Shown: positions 16,977 to 27,300 of the stretch, one piece after another
How the letters are laid out: the number at the start of each line of letters is the position of its first letter
Numbering within the stretch: position 1 is the stretch's first letter
Origin: JAPHTQ01 sp050299175
GTDB taxonomy: Bacteria; Pseudomonadota; Gammaproteobacteria; Thiohalomonadales; Thiohalomonadaceae
Assembly: GCA_050299175.1 (NCBI GenBank)
Contig: JBNKVM010000009.1
Coordinates: 1-64,000 of the forward strand
Length of the DNA: 64,000 nucleotides
Reading direction: 5' to 3'
Position numbers and translations under genes: made by a program
Notes under the pieces: model-generated
What the model saw: the letters and a program-made list of their open reading frames with translations, nothing else
Databases searched by the model: none
Told to the model about the DNA's origin: nothing

Positions 16977-17837
16977 TTATTCGCCCAGACGGCTTCGGCC
17001 GGCCAGATCGCGGGCAAACTGCCAGGCGCTACGACCACTGCGGGTGCCGCGGGCCTGGGCCCAGCGCAGGGCGTCGGTGCGGGCTTCTTCGTTAAATGTC
17101 TCTATACCCAGTTGTAGCAGCCAGTAACGGACAATGCCCAGATACTCCTCCTGATTGAAGGGATAAAACGAGAGCCACAGGCCGAAACGTTCGGAGAGGG
17201 AAATTTTCTCTTCCAGGGCATCGCCGAGGTGGATCTCGGTATCGATTACCTGTGCCTCCTGATTTTCGCGCATGGTTTCGGGCACCAGATGGCGGCGGTT
17301 GGAGGTGGCGTAGATCAATACATTGTCCGGCGGGGCGTCGAGGGAGCCATCCAGCGCCACTTTGAGTGCCTTATAGCCCGGATCGCCCGCCTCGAAGCTG
17401 AGGTCGTCGCAGAAGAGGATGAAGCGCTCGGGACGTTCCCGCAGCAGGGTGACGATCTGCGGCAGGTCTAACAGTTCGCTGCGTTCCACCTCTATCAGGC
17501 GTAGTCCTTCATCCGCATAGCGGTTCAGTAGCGCCTTGATCAGGGAGGATTTGCCGGTGCCACGGGAACCCCATAGCAAGGCGTTGTTGGCGGGTAGCCC
17601 GGCGACGAATTGCCGGGTGTTGCGTTGCAACAATTCTTTCTGCCGGTCGATACCCTGCAGGTCTTCCAGGCTCAGGGTGTGCGGTTGGCTAATGGCCTTG
17701 AGTACACCGCCATTCCCTTCCCGTTGCCAGCGGAAGGCCGTAGCGAACCAGTCGATGGCATGGCTGGAAGGTCGAGGGCTGAGCTGGGCCAGCAGACGCT
17801 CGCCCAGCTCGATTAAACGTTCCAGCCGCTCTTCCAT
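16977..17837 (-). CDS. DUF815 AAA ATPase
   Basis: A 286-aa ATPase of the DUF815 family (AAA+ superfamily). Motifs: Walker A GSRGTGKSSL near residue 110, Walker B FILFCDDLSFE, sensor-1 LIYATSNRRHL, and SLSERFGLWLSFYPF followed by a C-terminal helical lid with the arginine-containing GTRSGRSAWQFARDL. Function is not established; related proteins behave as stand-alone ATP-binding proteins. It lies 9 bp after the ettA stop and 31 bp before the Lon-family gene, all leftward, so ettA-DUF815-Lon form a probable operon. The start is the first ATG with MEERLERLIELGERLL matching the usual family N-terminus. Confidence 0.85.
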   Translation of the reverse strand: MEERLERLIELGERLLAQLSPRPSSHAIDWFATAFRWQREGNGGVLKAISQPHTLSLEDLQGIDRQKELLQRNTRQFVAGLPANNALLWGSRGTGKSSLIKALLNRYADEGLRLIEVERSELLDLPQIVTLLRERPERFILFCDDLSFEAGDPGYKALKVALDGSLDAPPDNVLIYATSNRRHLVPETMRENQEAQVIDTEIHLGDALEEKISLSERFGLWLSFYPFNQEEYLGIVRYWLLQLGIETFNEEARTDALRWAQARGTRSGRSAWQFARDLAGRSRLGE

Positions 17838-17846
17838 GAGCTGTTC

Positions 17847-19511
17847 CTAGGCCAGTTTCTTGTACTTGATCCGGTGCGGCTGTACCGCATCTTCGCCGAG
17901 GCGGCGCTTCTTGTCCTCCTCGTAGTCGGCGAAGTTGCCCTCGAACCATTCCACATGGGAGTCGCCTTCGAAGGCGAGGATGTGGGTGGCGATGCGATCC
18001 AGGAACCAGCGGTCGTGCGAGACCACAATGGCACAGCCAGGGAACTCCAGCAGTGCCTCTTCCAGCGCACGCAGGGTCTCTACATCGAGGTCGTTGGTCG
18101 GTTCGTCGAGCAGCAGCAGGTTACCGCCGGTGGCCAGCAACTTGGCCATGTGCAGGCGGTTGCGTTCACCGCCGGAGAGGTCACCGACCCGTTTCTGCTG
18201 GTCGGTGCCGCGGAAGTTGAAGCGGCCGACATAGGCGCGGGAGTTGACGGTGAAGTCGCCGACGATCATGTTGTCCAGGCCGCCGGAGAGCTCCTCCCAC
18301 ACGGTCTTTTTCGGGTCCAGGTCGTCACGGCTCTGATCCACATAGGCCAGCTTGACCGTCTCGCCCAGACGTAGCTCACCGCTATCCGGTTGTTCCTGAC
18401 CCACCAGCATGCGGAAAAGGGTGGTTTTGCCCGCGCCGTTGGGGCCGATGACACCGACGATGCCGCCGGGTGGCAGGTTGAAGTTGAGGCCATCGATCAG
18501 CAGGTGATCACCGAAGCCTTTCTTCAGATCCTTCGCCTCGATCACCAAATCGCCGAGGCGTGGGCCCGGTGGGATGAACAGCTCGTTGGTCTCGTTGCGC
18601 TTCTGGTATTCCTTGGACGACATCTCCTCGAAGCGGGCCATACGCGCCTTGGATTTGGCATGGCGACCTTTTGGATTGGAGCGGACCCACTCCAGTTCCT
18701 GTTTCATTGCCTTGATGCGGGCTTGTTCGGATTTCTGTTCCTGCTCAAGGCGCTGTTCCTTCTGCTCCAGCCAGGAGGTGTAGTTGCCCTCCCAGGGGAT
18801 GCCGTAGCCGCGGTCCAGTTCCAGGATCCAGCCGGCGACGTTATCGAGGAAGTAGCGATCGTGGGTAATCGCCACCACGGTGCCTTCGTAGTCGTGGAGG
18901 AAGCGCTCCAGCCACGCCACCGATTCGGCGTCGAGGTGATTGGTCGGTTCGTCGAGTAGCAGCATGTCCGGTTTTTCCAGCAGCAGCTTGCACAGCGCCA
19001 CGCGGCGTTTCTCACCGCCGGAGAGTTTGGTCACATCCGCATCCCAGGGCGGCAGACGCAGGGCATCCGCAGCAACTTCGAGGTGTCGGTCGATGTTGTG
19101 GCCGTCAGTAGCCTGGATAATGTTTTCCAGTTGCGCCTGTTCCGCAGCAAGGGCGTCGAAGTCGGCGTCAGGTTCGGCATAGGCGGCATAGACCTCATCG
19201 AGACGCTTTAATGCATCTTTTACCTCACCAACCGCCAGTTCGATATTGCCGCGAACATCGAGAGATTCCTCTAATTGTGGTTCCTGTGGCAAATAGCCAA
19301 TCTTGATCCCTGATTGTGGACGGGCTTCTCCTTCGATCTCGGTATCGACGCCGGCCATGATACGTAGCAGGGTTGATTTGCCCGCACCATTGAGGCCGAG
19401 TACGCCGATCTTGGCGCCGGGAAAGAAGGATAGGGAAATGTCTTTAAGAATTTCGCGTTTCGGCGGTACGATCTTGGAAACGCGGTTCATGGTATAGATG
19501 TATTGCGCCAT
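17847..19511 (-). CDS. ettA: energy-dependent translational throttle protein EttA
   Basis: ABC-F ATPase that binds the ribosomal E site and gates entry into elongation according to ADP/ATP level. 554 aa, essentially the length of E. coli EttA (555). Two ABC domains are visible: Walker A GLNGAGKST and signature LSGGEKRRVAL in the first, GPNGAGKTT and LSGGERNRLHMA in the second, each followed by a Walker B LLLDEPTN. The arm and linker (EYQKRNETNELFIPPGPRLG region) are present and the N-terminus MAQYIYTMNRVSK is characteristic. ATG at 19511 has GGAG upstream; an in-frame GTG at 19520 is less likely. Heads a leftward gene set with the DUF815 and Lon-like genes. Confidence 0.96.
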   Translation of the reverse strand: MAQYIYTMNRVSKIVPPKREILKDISLSFFPGAKIGVLGLNGAGKSTLLRIMAGVDTEIEGEARPQSGIKIGYLPQEPQLEESLDVRGNIELAVGEVKDALKRLDEVYAAYAEPDADFDALAAEQAQLENIIQATDGHNIDRHLEVAADALRLPPWDADVTKLSGGEKRRVALCKLLLEKPDMLLLDEPTNHLDAESVAWLERFLHDYEGTVVAITHDRYFLDNVAGWILELDRGYGIPWEGNYTSWLEQKEQRLEQEQKSEQARIKAMKQELEWVRSNPKGRHAKSKARMARFEEMSSKEYQKRNETNELFIPPGPRLGDLVIEAKDLKKGFGDHLLIDGLNFNLPPGGIVGVIGPNGAGKTTLFRMLVGQEQPDSGELRLGETVKLAYVDQSRDDLDPKKTVWEELSGGLDNMIVGDFTVNSRAYVGRFNFRGTDQQKRVGDLSGGERNRLHMAKLLATGGNLLLLDEPTNDLDVETLRALEEALLEFPGCAIVVSHDRWFLDRIATHILAFEGDSHVEWFEGNFADYEEDKKRRLGEDAVQPHRIKYKKLA

Positions 19512-19708
19512 AGGCTCCACACGGTTTATTTAGCAGGACAGTGCCTGCCATTATAGAGGCAACAGGCATTGTCGGACAAAGGGCATACGGCAGTGGTTTT
19601 TAGCCTATCCGATCGGATGCTTGTCTCGGGAGTCGTCCCGGAATAGGATGTTGATCGGCGTCAGCCAGGGACCCGACAAGTCACCGCCATGTGAAGGATG
19701 GAAATGCC

Positions 19709-21403
19709 ATGAGTGACACGCTACGCATACTCCTGCTGGAGGGCTCGGATGCCGACGCGCGACGTGTAATTGATATGCTGCGTCAGGGCGGCCTGAATGC
19801 CCGCTTTCATCACCAATCCAATGGTATTGGCGTTGAGTCGTTGCTTGAGCATGAGCACTGGGACCTGATCCTCTGCAATGTGCACCTTAGCGATATTTCT
19901 GCCCGTTATGTCCTCGCCTTTGTTCGCGATCTCAAACTGAATACCCCGGTTATCGTGCTCTCCGATGGTATCGGGGAGGAGCAGGCTGTTTCCCTGATGC
20001 ATGCAGGTGCTCACGATTTCATCAGCAAGCGCAATCTTAGTCGCCTGTTGCCGGCCATTGAGCGCGAACTGGCTGAGAGCGAGTTACGTGTCCAACATCA
20101 GCAGGCCGTTGCCGCACTGCAGGAGAACGAACGCAACTTCCGTCAATTGATGGAAAATATCGGCGGGGTTTTCTGGTTGATGGATGCTGGTAGCGGAGAG
20201 GCCATTTACATCAGCCCGGCGTTTGTCGAACTGTGGGAGTACCCGCTTGATGCGATGACGGATGGCGAGAGTTTCCTTCTCGATACAGTCCATCCAGAAG
20301 ACTATGCGCGGATAAAACGGCTGCTGGAAATTCATGGCTGGCTGGGACTGAATGCGGAATACCGTATTCTGTTACCAGATGGCAATGTCCGCTGGGTTAA
20401 TACCCGTTCATTCCCCATTCGCGACGGTCAGGGCAATATTTACCGTGTTGCAGGGTTTTCCATCGATGTCAGCGAACGCCATCACCTTGCCGAGGAGCGG
20501 GAAATGATGGCCTGGGCGCTGGAGCAGTCGGCGGATGCGGTGATGATCACCGATACCGACGGTGCGATTCTCTACGTCAATGCTGCATTTGAAGATATCA
20601 CGGGTTATCGGTCTGACGAGGTGCTGGGGCATAAGCCCGCCATTCTGAAATCTGGCTTCCATGATCTGAAATTCTACGAAACCATATGGAAAAACCTCAC
20701 TAACGGCCTGCCTTTTACCGATATCTTCATCAATCGGCGCAAGGATGGTGAGCTCTACTATGAAGCCAAAACGATTACACCTGTCAGTGGCAGTAATGGC
20801 GAGCTTACTCATTACGTTTCTACGGGCAAGGACATCACCGAGCGACTAAAAACCCGTCAGCAATTGCACAAACTGGCCCATTTCGACATGGTTACCGGCC
20901 TGGCCAACCGCAATCTGTTGCTGGAACGTCTGGAGCAGGCACTGCTCAATGCCCGTTGTCAAAACAGTACTTTCGGTATTATGAGTGTCAGTCTCGATTT
21001 GCCCGATATGCTCGGCGATATGCGACAGAAGAGTCTGGTAGAGCATATGCTGCAGCTAGTAGCACAGCGACTGACAGATAATCTTCGTCCCAGTGCCACC
21101 GTGGCGCGTCTGGAAAACGACGAATTTGTAGTATTGGTGAAGGGACAGGATGCGGTCGATGGTATAGAAAATATCGCCAAGGATCTGATGGTGGCATTTA
21201 CCAAGCCCGTCTGTGCCAACGGCTACGAGCTTTTCCTCACCCCCTGCATCGGTATCAGCCTCTATCCCACCGACGGCAGTGACAGCGAAACCCTGCTGCG
21301 CAATGCGGAATTGGCCATGCAGAAAGCCCGTTTCCACGGGCATGCCGCCTATGCATTCTACCGTGATGAAAAATCGGCAGGTGCTAGGATACTCAGCAGC
21401 TAG
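19709..21403 (+). CDS. pseudo-receiver, two PAS, degenerate GGDEF protein
   Basis: A 564-aa cytoplasmic signalling protein. Residues about 5-120 form a receiver-like domain, but the phosphoacceptor position is Asn (DLILCNVHLSD, about residue 57) and the first acidic pocket reads LLLEGSD with Gly in place of the second acid; the switch Ser/Thr (VIVLSDG) and Lys (FISKRN) remain. Two PAS domains follow (about 142-258 and 263-380, each ending in a DVSERHHL or DITERL boundary). The last domain is GGDEF-like, yet the active-site motif is ENDEF (ARLENDEFVV) and there is no EAL domain. It probably senses and relays rather than makes c-di-GMP. AAGGA precedes the ATG; an in-frame GTG lies at 19691. Next gene is a heme MCP. 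Confidence 0.85.
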   Translation: MSDTLRILLLEGSDADARRVIDMLRQGGLNARFHHQSNGIGVESLLEHEHWDLILCNVHLSDISARYVLAFVRDLKLNTPVIVLSDGIGEEQAVSLMHAGAHDFISKRNLSRLLPAIERELAESELRVQHQQAVAALQENERNFRQLMENIGGVFWLMDAGSGEAIYISPAFVELWEYPLDAMTDGESFLLDTVHPEDYARIKRLLEIHGWLGLNAEYRILLPDGNVRWVNTRSFPIRDGQGNIYRVAGFSIDVSERHHLAEEREMMAWALEQSADAVMITDTDGAILYVNAAFEDITGYRSDEVLGHKPAILKSGFHDLKFYETIWKNLTNGLPFTDIFINRRKDGELYYEAKTITPVSGSNGELTHYVSTGKDITERLKTRQQLHKLAHFDMVTGLANRNLLLERLEQALLNARCQNSTFGIMSVSLDLPDMLGDMRQKSLVEHMLQLVAQRLTDNLRPSATVARLENDEFVVLVKGQDAVDGIENIAKDLMVAFTKPVCANGYELFLTPCIGISLYPTDGSDSETLLRNAELAMQKARFHGHAAYAFYRDEKSAGARILSS

Positions 21404-21569
21404 TTCTTCGTAAAAAATAGGCCAGATATTGTTTGGCGTGCTTAACTTTACCCACCCTCTGCCGATACTATAGTCTGTCGGCGATCCTGATTATAGTAAT
21501 CAATGACACTTTGACTGCCATGGATAGGCCAAGTATCCATGGTGCGTCGAGTGCGCGGGGACTATGTAA

Positions 21570-23189
21570 ATGCGGTTTTTAAGTAATCATCTGTCTGTTC
21601 AGGCCAAGGTTATTCTGACCGTGGTGCTGGTGTTTATTCTGGTCATGATCGCGGTGTTGATACATAGCGCGAAGAGTGAGCGTGCGCTGGTACTGGAGAT
21701 CGTCGAACAACAAACCCAGGACGCTGCAGATTCCTACTTCGACAGTATTAACACTATGATGCTGACTGGCACCATGTCGAACCGTGAGATTACCCGCAAT
21801 AAAGTGCTGGAGCGCCCCGGCGTGCTGGATGCGCGCATTATCCGCCCCGCAGCGATTAGCGACGTCTTTGGTCCCGGCTTCGAGCATGAGCAGCCGGCGG
21901 ATGCGCTGGATGAACGGGCACTTGGTGGGGAAAAGGTGATTTCGATCACCGAGAACGAGGCTGGGCGGGTGCTTACCGTGGCCAATCCTATCGTCGCGGA
22001 AAAAGATTACCGTGGTACCAACTGTTTGATGTGTCATCAGGTGCCGGAAAATAGCATTGTTGGTGCGGTACGTATCAGCTATTCCCTGGCGGCACTGGAT
22101 GCCCAGGTGGATCACAATATATTGGTTTCAGCGGTGATGCACATGGTGTTGTTTGCCTTGGGTATGGTGCTGATCTTCTTTCTTATCCGCAGTGTCGTGA
22201 GTAACCGTATCAATGCCCTGCGCCATCTGATGGAGCAGATCGAGCGCGATGCGGATCTTAGTCGTGAAATTGCCGTTTCCGACTCGCGCGACGAGATTGG
22301 CGCCATGACCCGTGCTTTTGCCGCTATGTTGCGGAAATTTCGCCAGAGTATGTCTGCGGTGGCCGATTCCAGCAGCAGATTGATGGAGATGGCCAACCGT
22401 GCCTCCACCGTCTCAGAAAGTTCGTTACAGGGGATTCTGGAGCAGCAGCGCGAAACCGATATGGTCGCCAACTCCATGCACGAGATGAACGCGGCGGTGC
22501 AGGAAGTGGCACACAACGCCGTGAAGACTGCCGAAGCCTCTCAGGAAGCCACCGCCGAGGCACGCAACGGCGCTTTTGTCTCTACCGAGGCCATTGGCGG
22601 CATCTCTGCCCTGATGGAAGGGATCGAGGTGGCAGGTCAGGCGGTCAAACGGCTTGATGCGGATAGCGAGAATATCGGCATGGTGCTGGATGTGATCAAG
22701 GGCATCGCCGAGCAGACGAACTTGTTGGCTTTGAACGCCGCCATTGAGGCGGCCCGTGCGGGTGAGGCGGGACGTGGTTTTGCCGTGGTCGCCGACGAAG
22801 TGCGTACCCTGGCCTCTCGCTCGCAGCAGTCGGCGGAGGAGATTCGCGCCATGATCGAGAAATTGCAAAGTGGTGCACGGGATGCGGTGCTTGGCATGGA
22901 AGATGCGAAGCAGAAGGCCGAAATCTGCGAGGAACGGGTCGAGGCCGCAGGTGAATCCCTGGGCATGATCGCCAGTGAGGTCAACACCATTAGCGATATG
23001 AACACTCAGATCGCTACTGCCGCCGAGGAGCAGACCGCAGTGGCCGAGGAGATTAACCAGAACGTCACCAACATCACCCAGATCGCCGACAACAGTGCCG
23101 AGGGTGCGCGCCATACTGCCCAGATCAGTGAGGAACTGGTCGCCCTGGCTTCGCAGCTGGAAGAGATGGTCAATCGCTTCAAACTCTAA
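21570..23189 (+). CDS. methyl-accepting chemotaxis protein with periplasmic heme-c site
   Basis: A 539-aa transmembrane chemoreceptor. TM1 is at about residues 14-32, the periplasmic sensor at 33-183, TM2 at 184-206, HAMP at 207-260 and the methyl-accepting signalling domain to the end, with the hairpin tip IAEQTNLLALNAAIEAARAGE. In the sensor a NCLMCHQV motif (CxxCH at 152-156) is a covalent heme-c attachment site, and the region before it (VLTVANPIVAEKDYRG) resembles the Cache-type heme-c sensors of Geobacter and other redox-active bacteria. This suggests redox, oxygen or NO sensing for energy taxis. Cytochrome c maturation in the periplasm would be needed. Monocistronic by position, 166 bp after the pseudo-receiver gene. 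Confidence 0.92.
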   Translation: MRFLSNHLSVQAKVILTVVLVFILVMIAVLIHSAKSERALVLEIVEQQTQDAADSYFDSINTMMLTGTMSNREITRNKVLERPGVLDARIIRPAAISDVFGPGFEHEQPADALDERALGGEKVISITENEAGRVLTVANPIVAEKDYRGTNCLMCHQVPENSIVGAVRISYSLAALDAQVDHNILVSAVMHMVLFALGMVLIFFLIRSVVSNRINALRHLMEQIERDADLSREIAVSDSRDEIGAMTRAFAAMLRKFRQSMSAVADSSSRLMEMANRASTVSESSLQGILEQQRETDMVANSMHEMNAAVQEVAHNAVKTAEASQEATAEARNGAFVSTEAIGGISALMEGIEVAGQAVKRLDADSENIGMVLDVIKGIAEQTNLLALNAAIEAARAGEAGRGFAVVADEVRTLASRSQQSAEEIRAMIEKLQSGARDAVLGMEDAKQKAEICEERVEAAGESLGMIASEVNTISDMNTQIATAAEEQTAVAEEINQNVTNITQIADNSAEGARHTAQISEELVALASQLEEMVNRFKL

Positions 23190-23269
23190 GCACGCGCTGC
23201 CAGGGAGGGTGCAGGGTGCAGTTCATCCTCTGTTGAAATATCCTTGTCATTCCCCCATTGTAAATTTTC

Positions 23270-23297
23270 CTGTATATTAGCGAATTCTAATATACAG
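23270..23297. promoter_or_regulatory. perfect 11-bp palindrome upstream of RND efflux operon
   Basis: Arms CTGTATATTAG (23270-23280) and CTAATATACAG (23287-23297) are perfectly complementary around a 6-bp spacer, 43 bp before the start of the membrane-fusion gene. Size and AT-rich composition are typical of a dimeric repressor operator. No repressor gene is adjacent, so the cognate factor is unknown. Confidence 0.6.
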
Positions 23298-23340
23298 AAA
23301 CCTTTTAACTCTTTGATTTTATTTGTATAGGGGAGCTTCC

Positions 23341-24354
23341 ATGCGCAACTTGCGACCTATTGCCCTGCTTTGCCTCGGTTTTGGCTGGGCCATCTCATCC
23401 TCCGCCGCTGATCTGGCGTCGCTGGAACGTGCTGTTGCCACCGAACAAACAGTACCCCGCGAACAGGTGCTGGATGCGGTGATCGAGGCGGTCAACAAGA
23501 GCACCGTTTCCGCTCAGACATCGGGCCGGATCATCGAAGTATTGGTGGATGTGGACGACTATGTAGAGAAGGGTGCCGTCCTGGTCCGTTTCCGCGACAA
23601 GGAGCAGCGTGCAGCGCTGAAGGCGGCCAAGGCGCGCGCAGAGGAGGCTAAAGCCACTTTTGAGCGGACCAAGGATATCTTTGCCAAGAAACTGGTCTCT
23701 CGTGCCGATTACGACCGTGCTGAGGCGAATCTCAAGGCGGCCAATGCCGGTGTCGAGCAGGCTCAGGAACAGCTCGAGCATACCGTAGTGCGTGCCCCCT
23801 ATAGCGGTATTGTGGTGCAGCGTCATGTGGAGCCGGGTGAAACGGCCAATCCCGGTACCCCGCTGCTGACCGGGATCTCGCTGGAGAATCTGCGTGCGGT
23901 GGCTGAGGTACCGCAGCGCGATATCGACAGCGTGCGCAAACTGGCTCGCGCCCGGGTAATTCTACCCGCCGCAGAAGGCGGTAGCGTTGATGGCACCAAA
24001 CTGACCATCAGCCCTTACGCGGATACCGCCGCACATACTTTCCGTGTGCGTATCGACCTGCCTCAGGGGCAGTACGGGGTTTACCCCGGGATGATGGTTA
24101 AGGCGGCCTTTGTTACCGGCGAGGAGCAGCGCCTGCTGATTCCCTCCAGCGCGGTCGTCCATCGCAGTGAAGTCACCGCGGTCTATGTCGTGAGCAAAAC
24201 GGGCATTCACTTCCGCCAGGTACGCGTTGGTCGGGTACTGGCAGAAGGTCAGACTGAGGTCCTGGCCGGGATGGATGCCGGTGAAGCGGTGGCGCTGGAC
24301 CCCATCCGTGCTGGTGTCATGCTTAAGGAATTGCGTGCGGGTGATGAGTCATGA
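23341..24354 (+). CDS. RND efflux periplasmic adaptor subunit (membrane fusion protein)
   Basis: HlyD/AcrA-type adaptor, 337 aa, that links an inner-membrane RND pump to an outer-membrane channel. A signal peptide (residues 1-22, ending SSAAD) is followed by the lipoyl half-motifs (TVSAQTSGRIIEVLVDVDDYV and VRAPYSGIVVQRHVEPGE), a coiled-coil hairpin between them (about 95-145) and the beta-barrel and membrane-proximal domains. The start at 23341 is preceded by GGGGAG. Its stop codon overlaps the start of the RND pump gene by 4 bp (ATGA), indicating translational coupling. No outer-membrane factor gene follows. Confidence 0.92.
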   Translation: MRNLRPIALLCLGFGWAISSSAADLASLERAVATEQTVPREQVLDAVIEAVNKSTVSAQTSGRIIEVLVDVDDYVEKGAVLVRFRDKEQRAALKAAKARAEEAKATFERTKDIFAKKLVSRADYDRAEANLKAANAGVEQAQEQLEHTVVRAPYSGIVVQRHVEPGETANPGTPLLTGISLENLRAVAEVPQRDIDSVRKLARARVILPAAEGGSVDGTKLTISPYADTAAHTFRVRIDLPQGQYGVYPGMMVKAAFVTGEEQRLLIPSSAVVHRSEVTAVYVVSKTGIHFRQVRVGRVLAEGQTEVLAGMDAGEAVALDPIRAGVMLKELRAGDES

Positions 24355-27300
24355 AGCAGAAATTGGGGATATCCGGCAGTATCGCCAAACGCTTCCTGAC
24401 CACCGAAATCACTCCCCTGCTGGCACTGGTCGGTTTTCTGTTGGGCGCCTTTGCGGTAATGATCACGCCGCGTGAGGAAGAGCCACAGATCAACGTTACC
24501 TTTGCCAATGTCTTTATCGCCTTTCCGGGTGCTTCTGCCACCGAGGTCGAGCATCTGGTCAGTACCCCGGCGGAGCAGATCCTTTCGGAGATCGAGGGGG
24601 TCAAGCACGTCTATTCGGTCTCCCGTCCCGGAATGTCTGTACTCACTGTGCAGTACGAGGTGGGTGAAGATCGCACCGCGGCTATCGTGCGCCTCTACAA
24701 CGCGATGTTCTCCAAGGGCGACTGGCTGCCGCAGAATCTGGGCGTGACCCAGCCGATCATCAAGCCCAAGGGCATTGACGATGTACCTATCGTCACCCTG
24801 ACCCTGTGGAGCCAGGATGAGAAAGTGGGTGCCCACCAACTGCAGCAGGTGGCCCACGCCATCGAGGCCGAGTTGAAGCGGGTTAAGGGTACCCGGGACA
24901 TCTACACCATCGGCGGTCCGGATCAGGTGGTCCACGTACAGCTCGATCCGGCACGTCTGGCCGGCTATCAAATCTCCCTCGACGATCTGCGTACCGCACT
25001 GCAGCTCTCCAATGCCACCCGTCCCTCAGGGGCACTGGTGGGTAACAACGAAGAGGTGCTGGTGCAGGCGGGCGATTTCCTCGCCGAGGTCAATGAAGTC
25101 GCTGCGCTGGTGGTCGGTGTGCATAACGGCAAACCGGTCTATCTCTCTGATGTGGCCACCATTACCCGTGGTGCAGATCAGCCGGAGCAATACGTCTGGT
25201 TTGGTACCGGCCCCGGTGCGGAGCACAAGGGTATCGATGCCCGTGGTGAATTCCCCGCGGTAACCGTGGCCATCGCCAAGCAGCCGGGCACCAATGCGGT
25301 GGAGATCGCCAATCAGGTGATCGCACGTTTTGAATCGCTCAAGGGCACCTTCGTCCCCGACGGGGTCCGGGCGACCGTTACCCGTAACTACGGCGCCACC
25401 GCCGACGATAAGGCGAAGAAGCTGATCTCCAAGCTGATCTTCGCCACCCTCTCGGTGGTCGCGCTGGTGTTGATCTTCCTCGGCAAGCGTGAGGCGTTCA
25501 TCGTCGGCATGGCGGTGGTGATCACCCTGGCGGTGACCCTGTTCGCTTCCTGGGCCTGGGGCTTTACCCTCAACCGGGTCTCTCTGTTCGCCCTGATCTT
25601 CTCCATCGGTATCCTGGTGGATGATGCCATCGTGGTGGTGGAGAACATCCACCGGCACATGCAGATGGGCGGCAAGAAACTGGTCGAGGCGATCCCGCTG
25701 GCTGTGGATGAGGTGGGTGGTCCAACTATCCTGGCCACTTTTACCGTTATTGCAGCATTGCTGCCGATGGCCTTCGTCACCGGCCTGATGGGGCCGTACA
25801 TGAGTCCGATCCCGATCAACGCCAGTATCGGTATGTTGATCTCCCTCGGTGTCGCCTTCGTCGTCACCCCGTGGATGTCCAATGTGGTGCTGGATGCACA
25901 CCATGTCTCGGACCATCACGAGGAGGAGATCGAGAGCAAGCTCTACCGCTTCTTCAAGAAATACCTTGGCCCTTACCTGCGCGGTGAAGAGGGTGGTGCC
26001 AAGCGCAAAAAGCTGGGCCTGATCATCCTGTTCCTGATCATCGCCTCTGTCGGTCTGGCCGGGGTGAAGTTTGTGGTGCTGAAGATGCTGCCCTTCGACA
26101 ACAAGTCGGAGTTCCAGGTAGTGGTCGATATGCCGGAAGGGAGCAGCGTCGAGCAGACTGCCCGTGTACTGGGCGAACTGGGGAACTATCTCGCTACCGT
26201 GCCTGAGGTGACCGATTATCAGGTCTATGCGGGGACTGCTGCGCCGATCAACTTCAACGGTCTGGTACGTCAATACTACCTGCGCAGCGGTGCCAATGTT
26301 GGCGATATCCAGGTTAACCTGCTGGATAAGCACGTCCGCGATCGCAAGAGCCATGAGATCGCCCTGTCGGTGCGTGAGCCGCTGCAGGTTATCGGTCGTA
26401 AGCTCAACGCCAACGTCAAGGTCGTCGAGGTTCCGCCGGGTCCACCGGTGCAGTCACCGTTGGTGGCGGAGATCTATGGCCTCGATTACAGCGGGCAGAT
26501 CGGTGTCGCCAAGGAGGTGCGTGGTGTCTTCGAGAGTACCGCTGATATTGTCGATGTGGACGACAGTGTCGAGAGCCCCGCGCCCAAGTTGATCCTGCGT
26601 GTGGACCAGCAGAAAGCAGCATTGCTTGGCGTACCGCAGCAGAATGTGGTTGCGGCCATCTCCACCGTGCTTTCCGGTGAGGATGTCTCCTACCTGCACG
26701 AGCCGACCATGAAATATCCGCTGCCGATTCGTCTGGAATACGCAGTGAAGGACAAGGCCGATATCGACCCGGTGCTGAATCTGCGGGTGCGCAGTATGAC
26801 AGGCACCCTGGTGCCGCTCTCCGAGATCGTTACGGTGGAGCGTACCGTTCGGGAAAATGCTATTTACCATAAAGACTTGCAGCGTGTGGTCTTTGTTACT
26901 GGTGACATGGCCGGGGAGCTGGATAGCCCGCTTTACGGCATGTTCGAAATGGTCGGCACGCTGGGTGATAAGGTGCTGGATGATGGTCGTTTCCTCGGCC
27001 AGTATTTCATCAGCCCACCGCAAAACCCCTACGATTACAGCCTGAAGTGGGACGGCGAGTGGCAGGTTACCTATGAGACCTTCCGCGATATGGGTATCGC
27101 ATACTCGGTGGGACTGATCCTGATTTACCTGCTGGTGGTGGCGCAGTTCCGCTCCTATGTGGTGCCGCTGATCATCATGGCGCCGATCCCGTTGACCATT
27201 ATCGGTGTGATGCCGGGCCACTGGCTGGCGGACAAGCAGTTCACTGCCACCTCGATGATCGGCATGATCGCCCTGGCGGGGATCATCGTGCGTAACTCTA

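Noticed and set aside
25026..26354. 442-aa minus-strand open frame inside the RND pump gene
   Set aside because: It is rich in His and Asp, typical of antisense readings of high-GC genes, and opposes a certain coding region.
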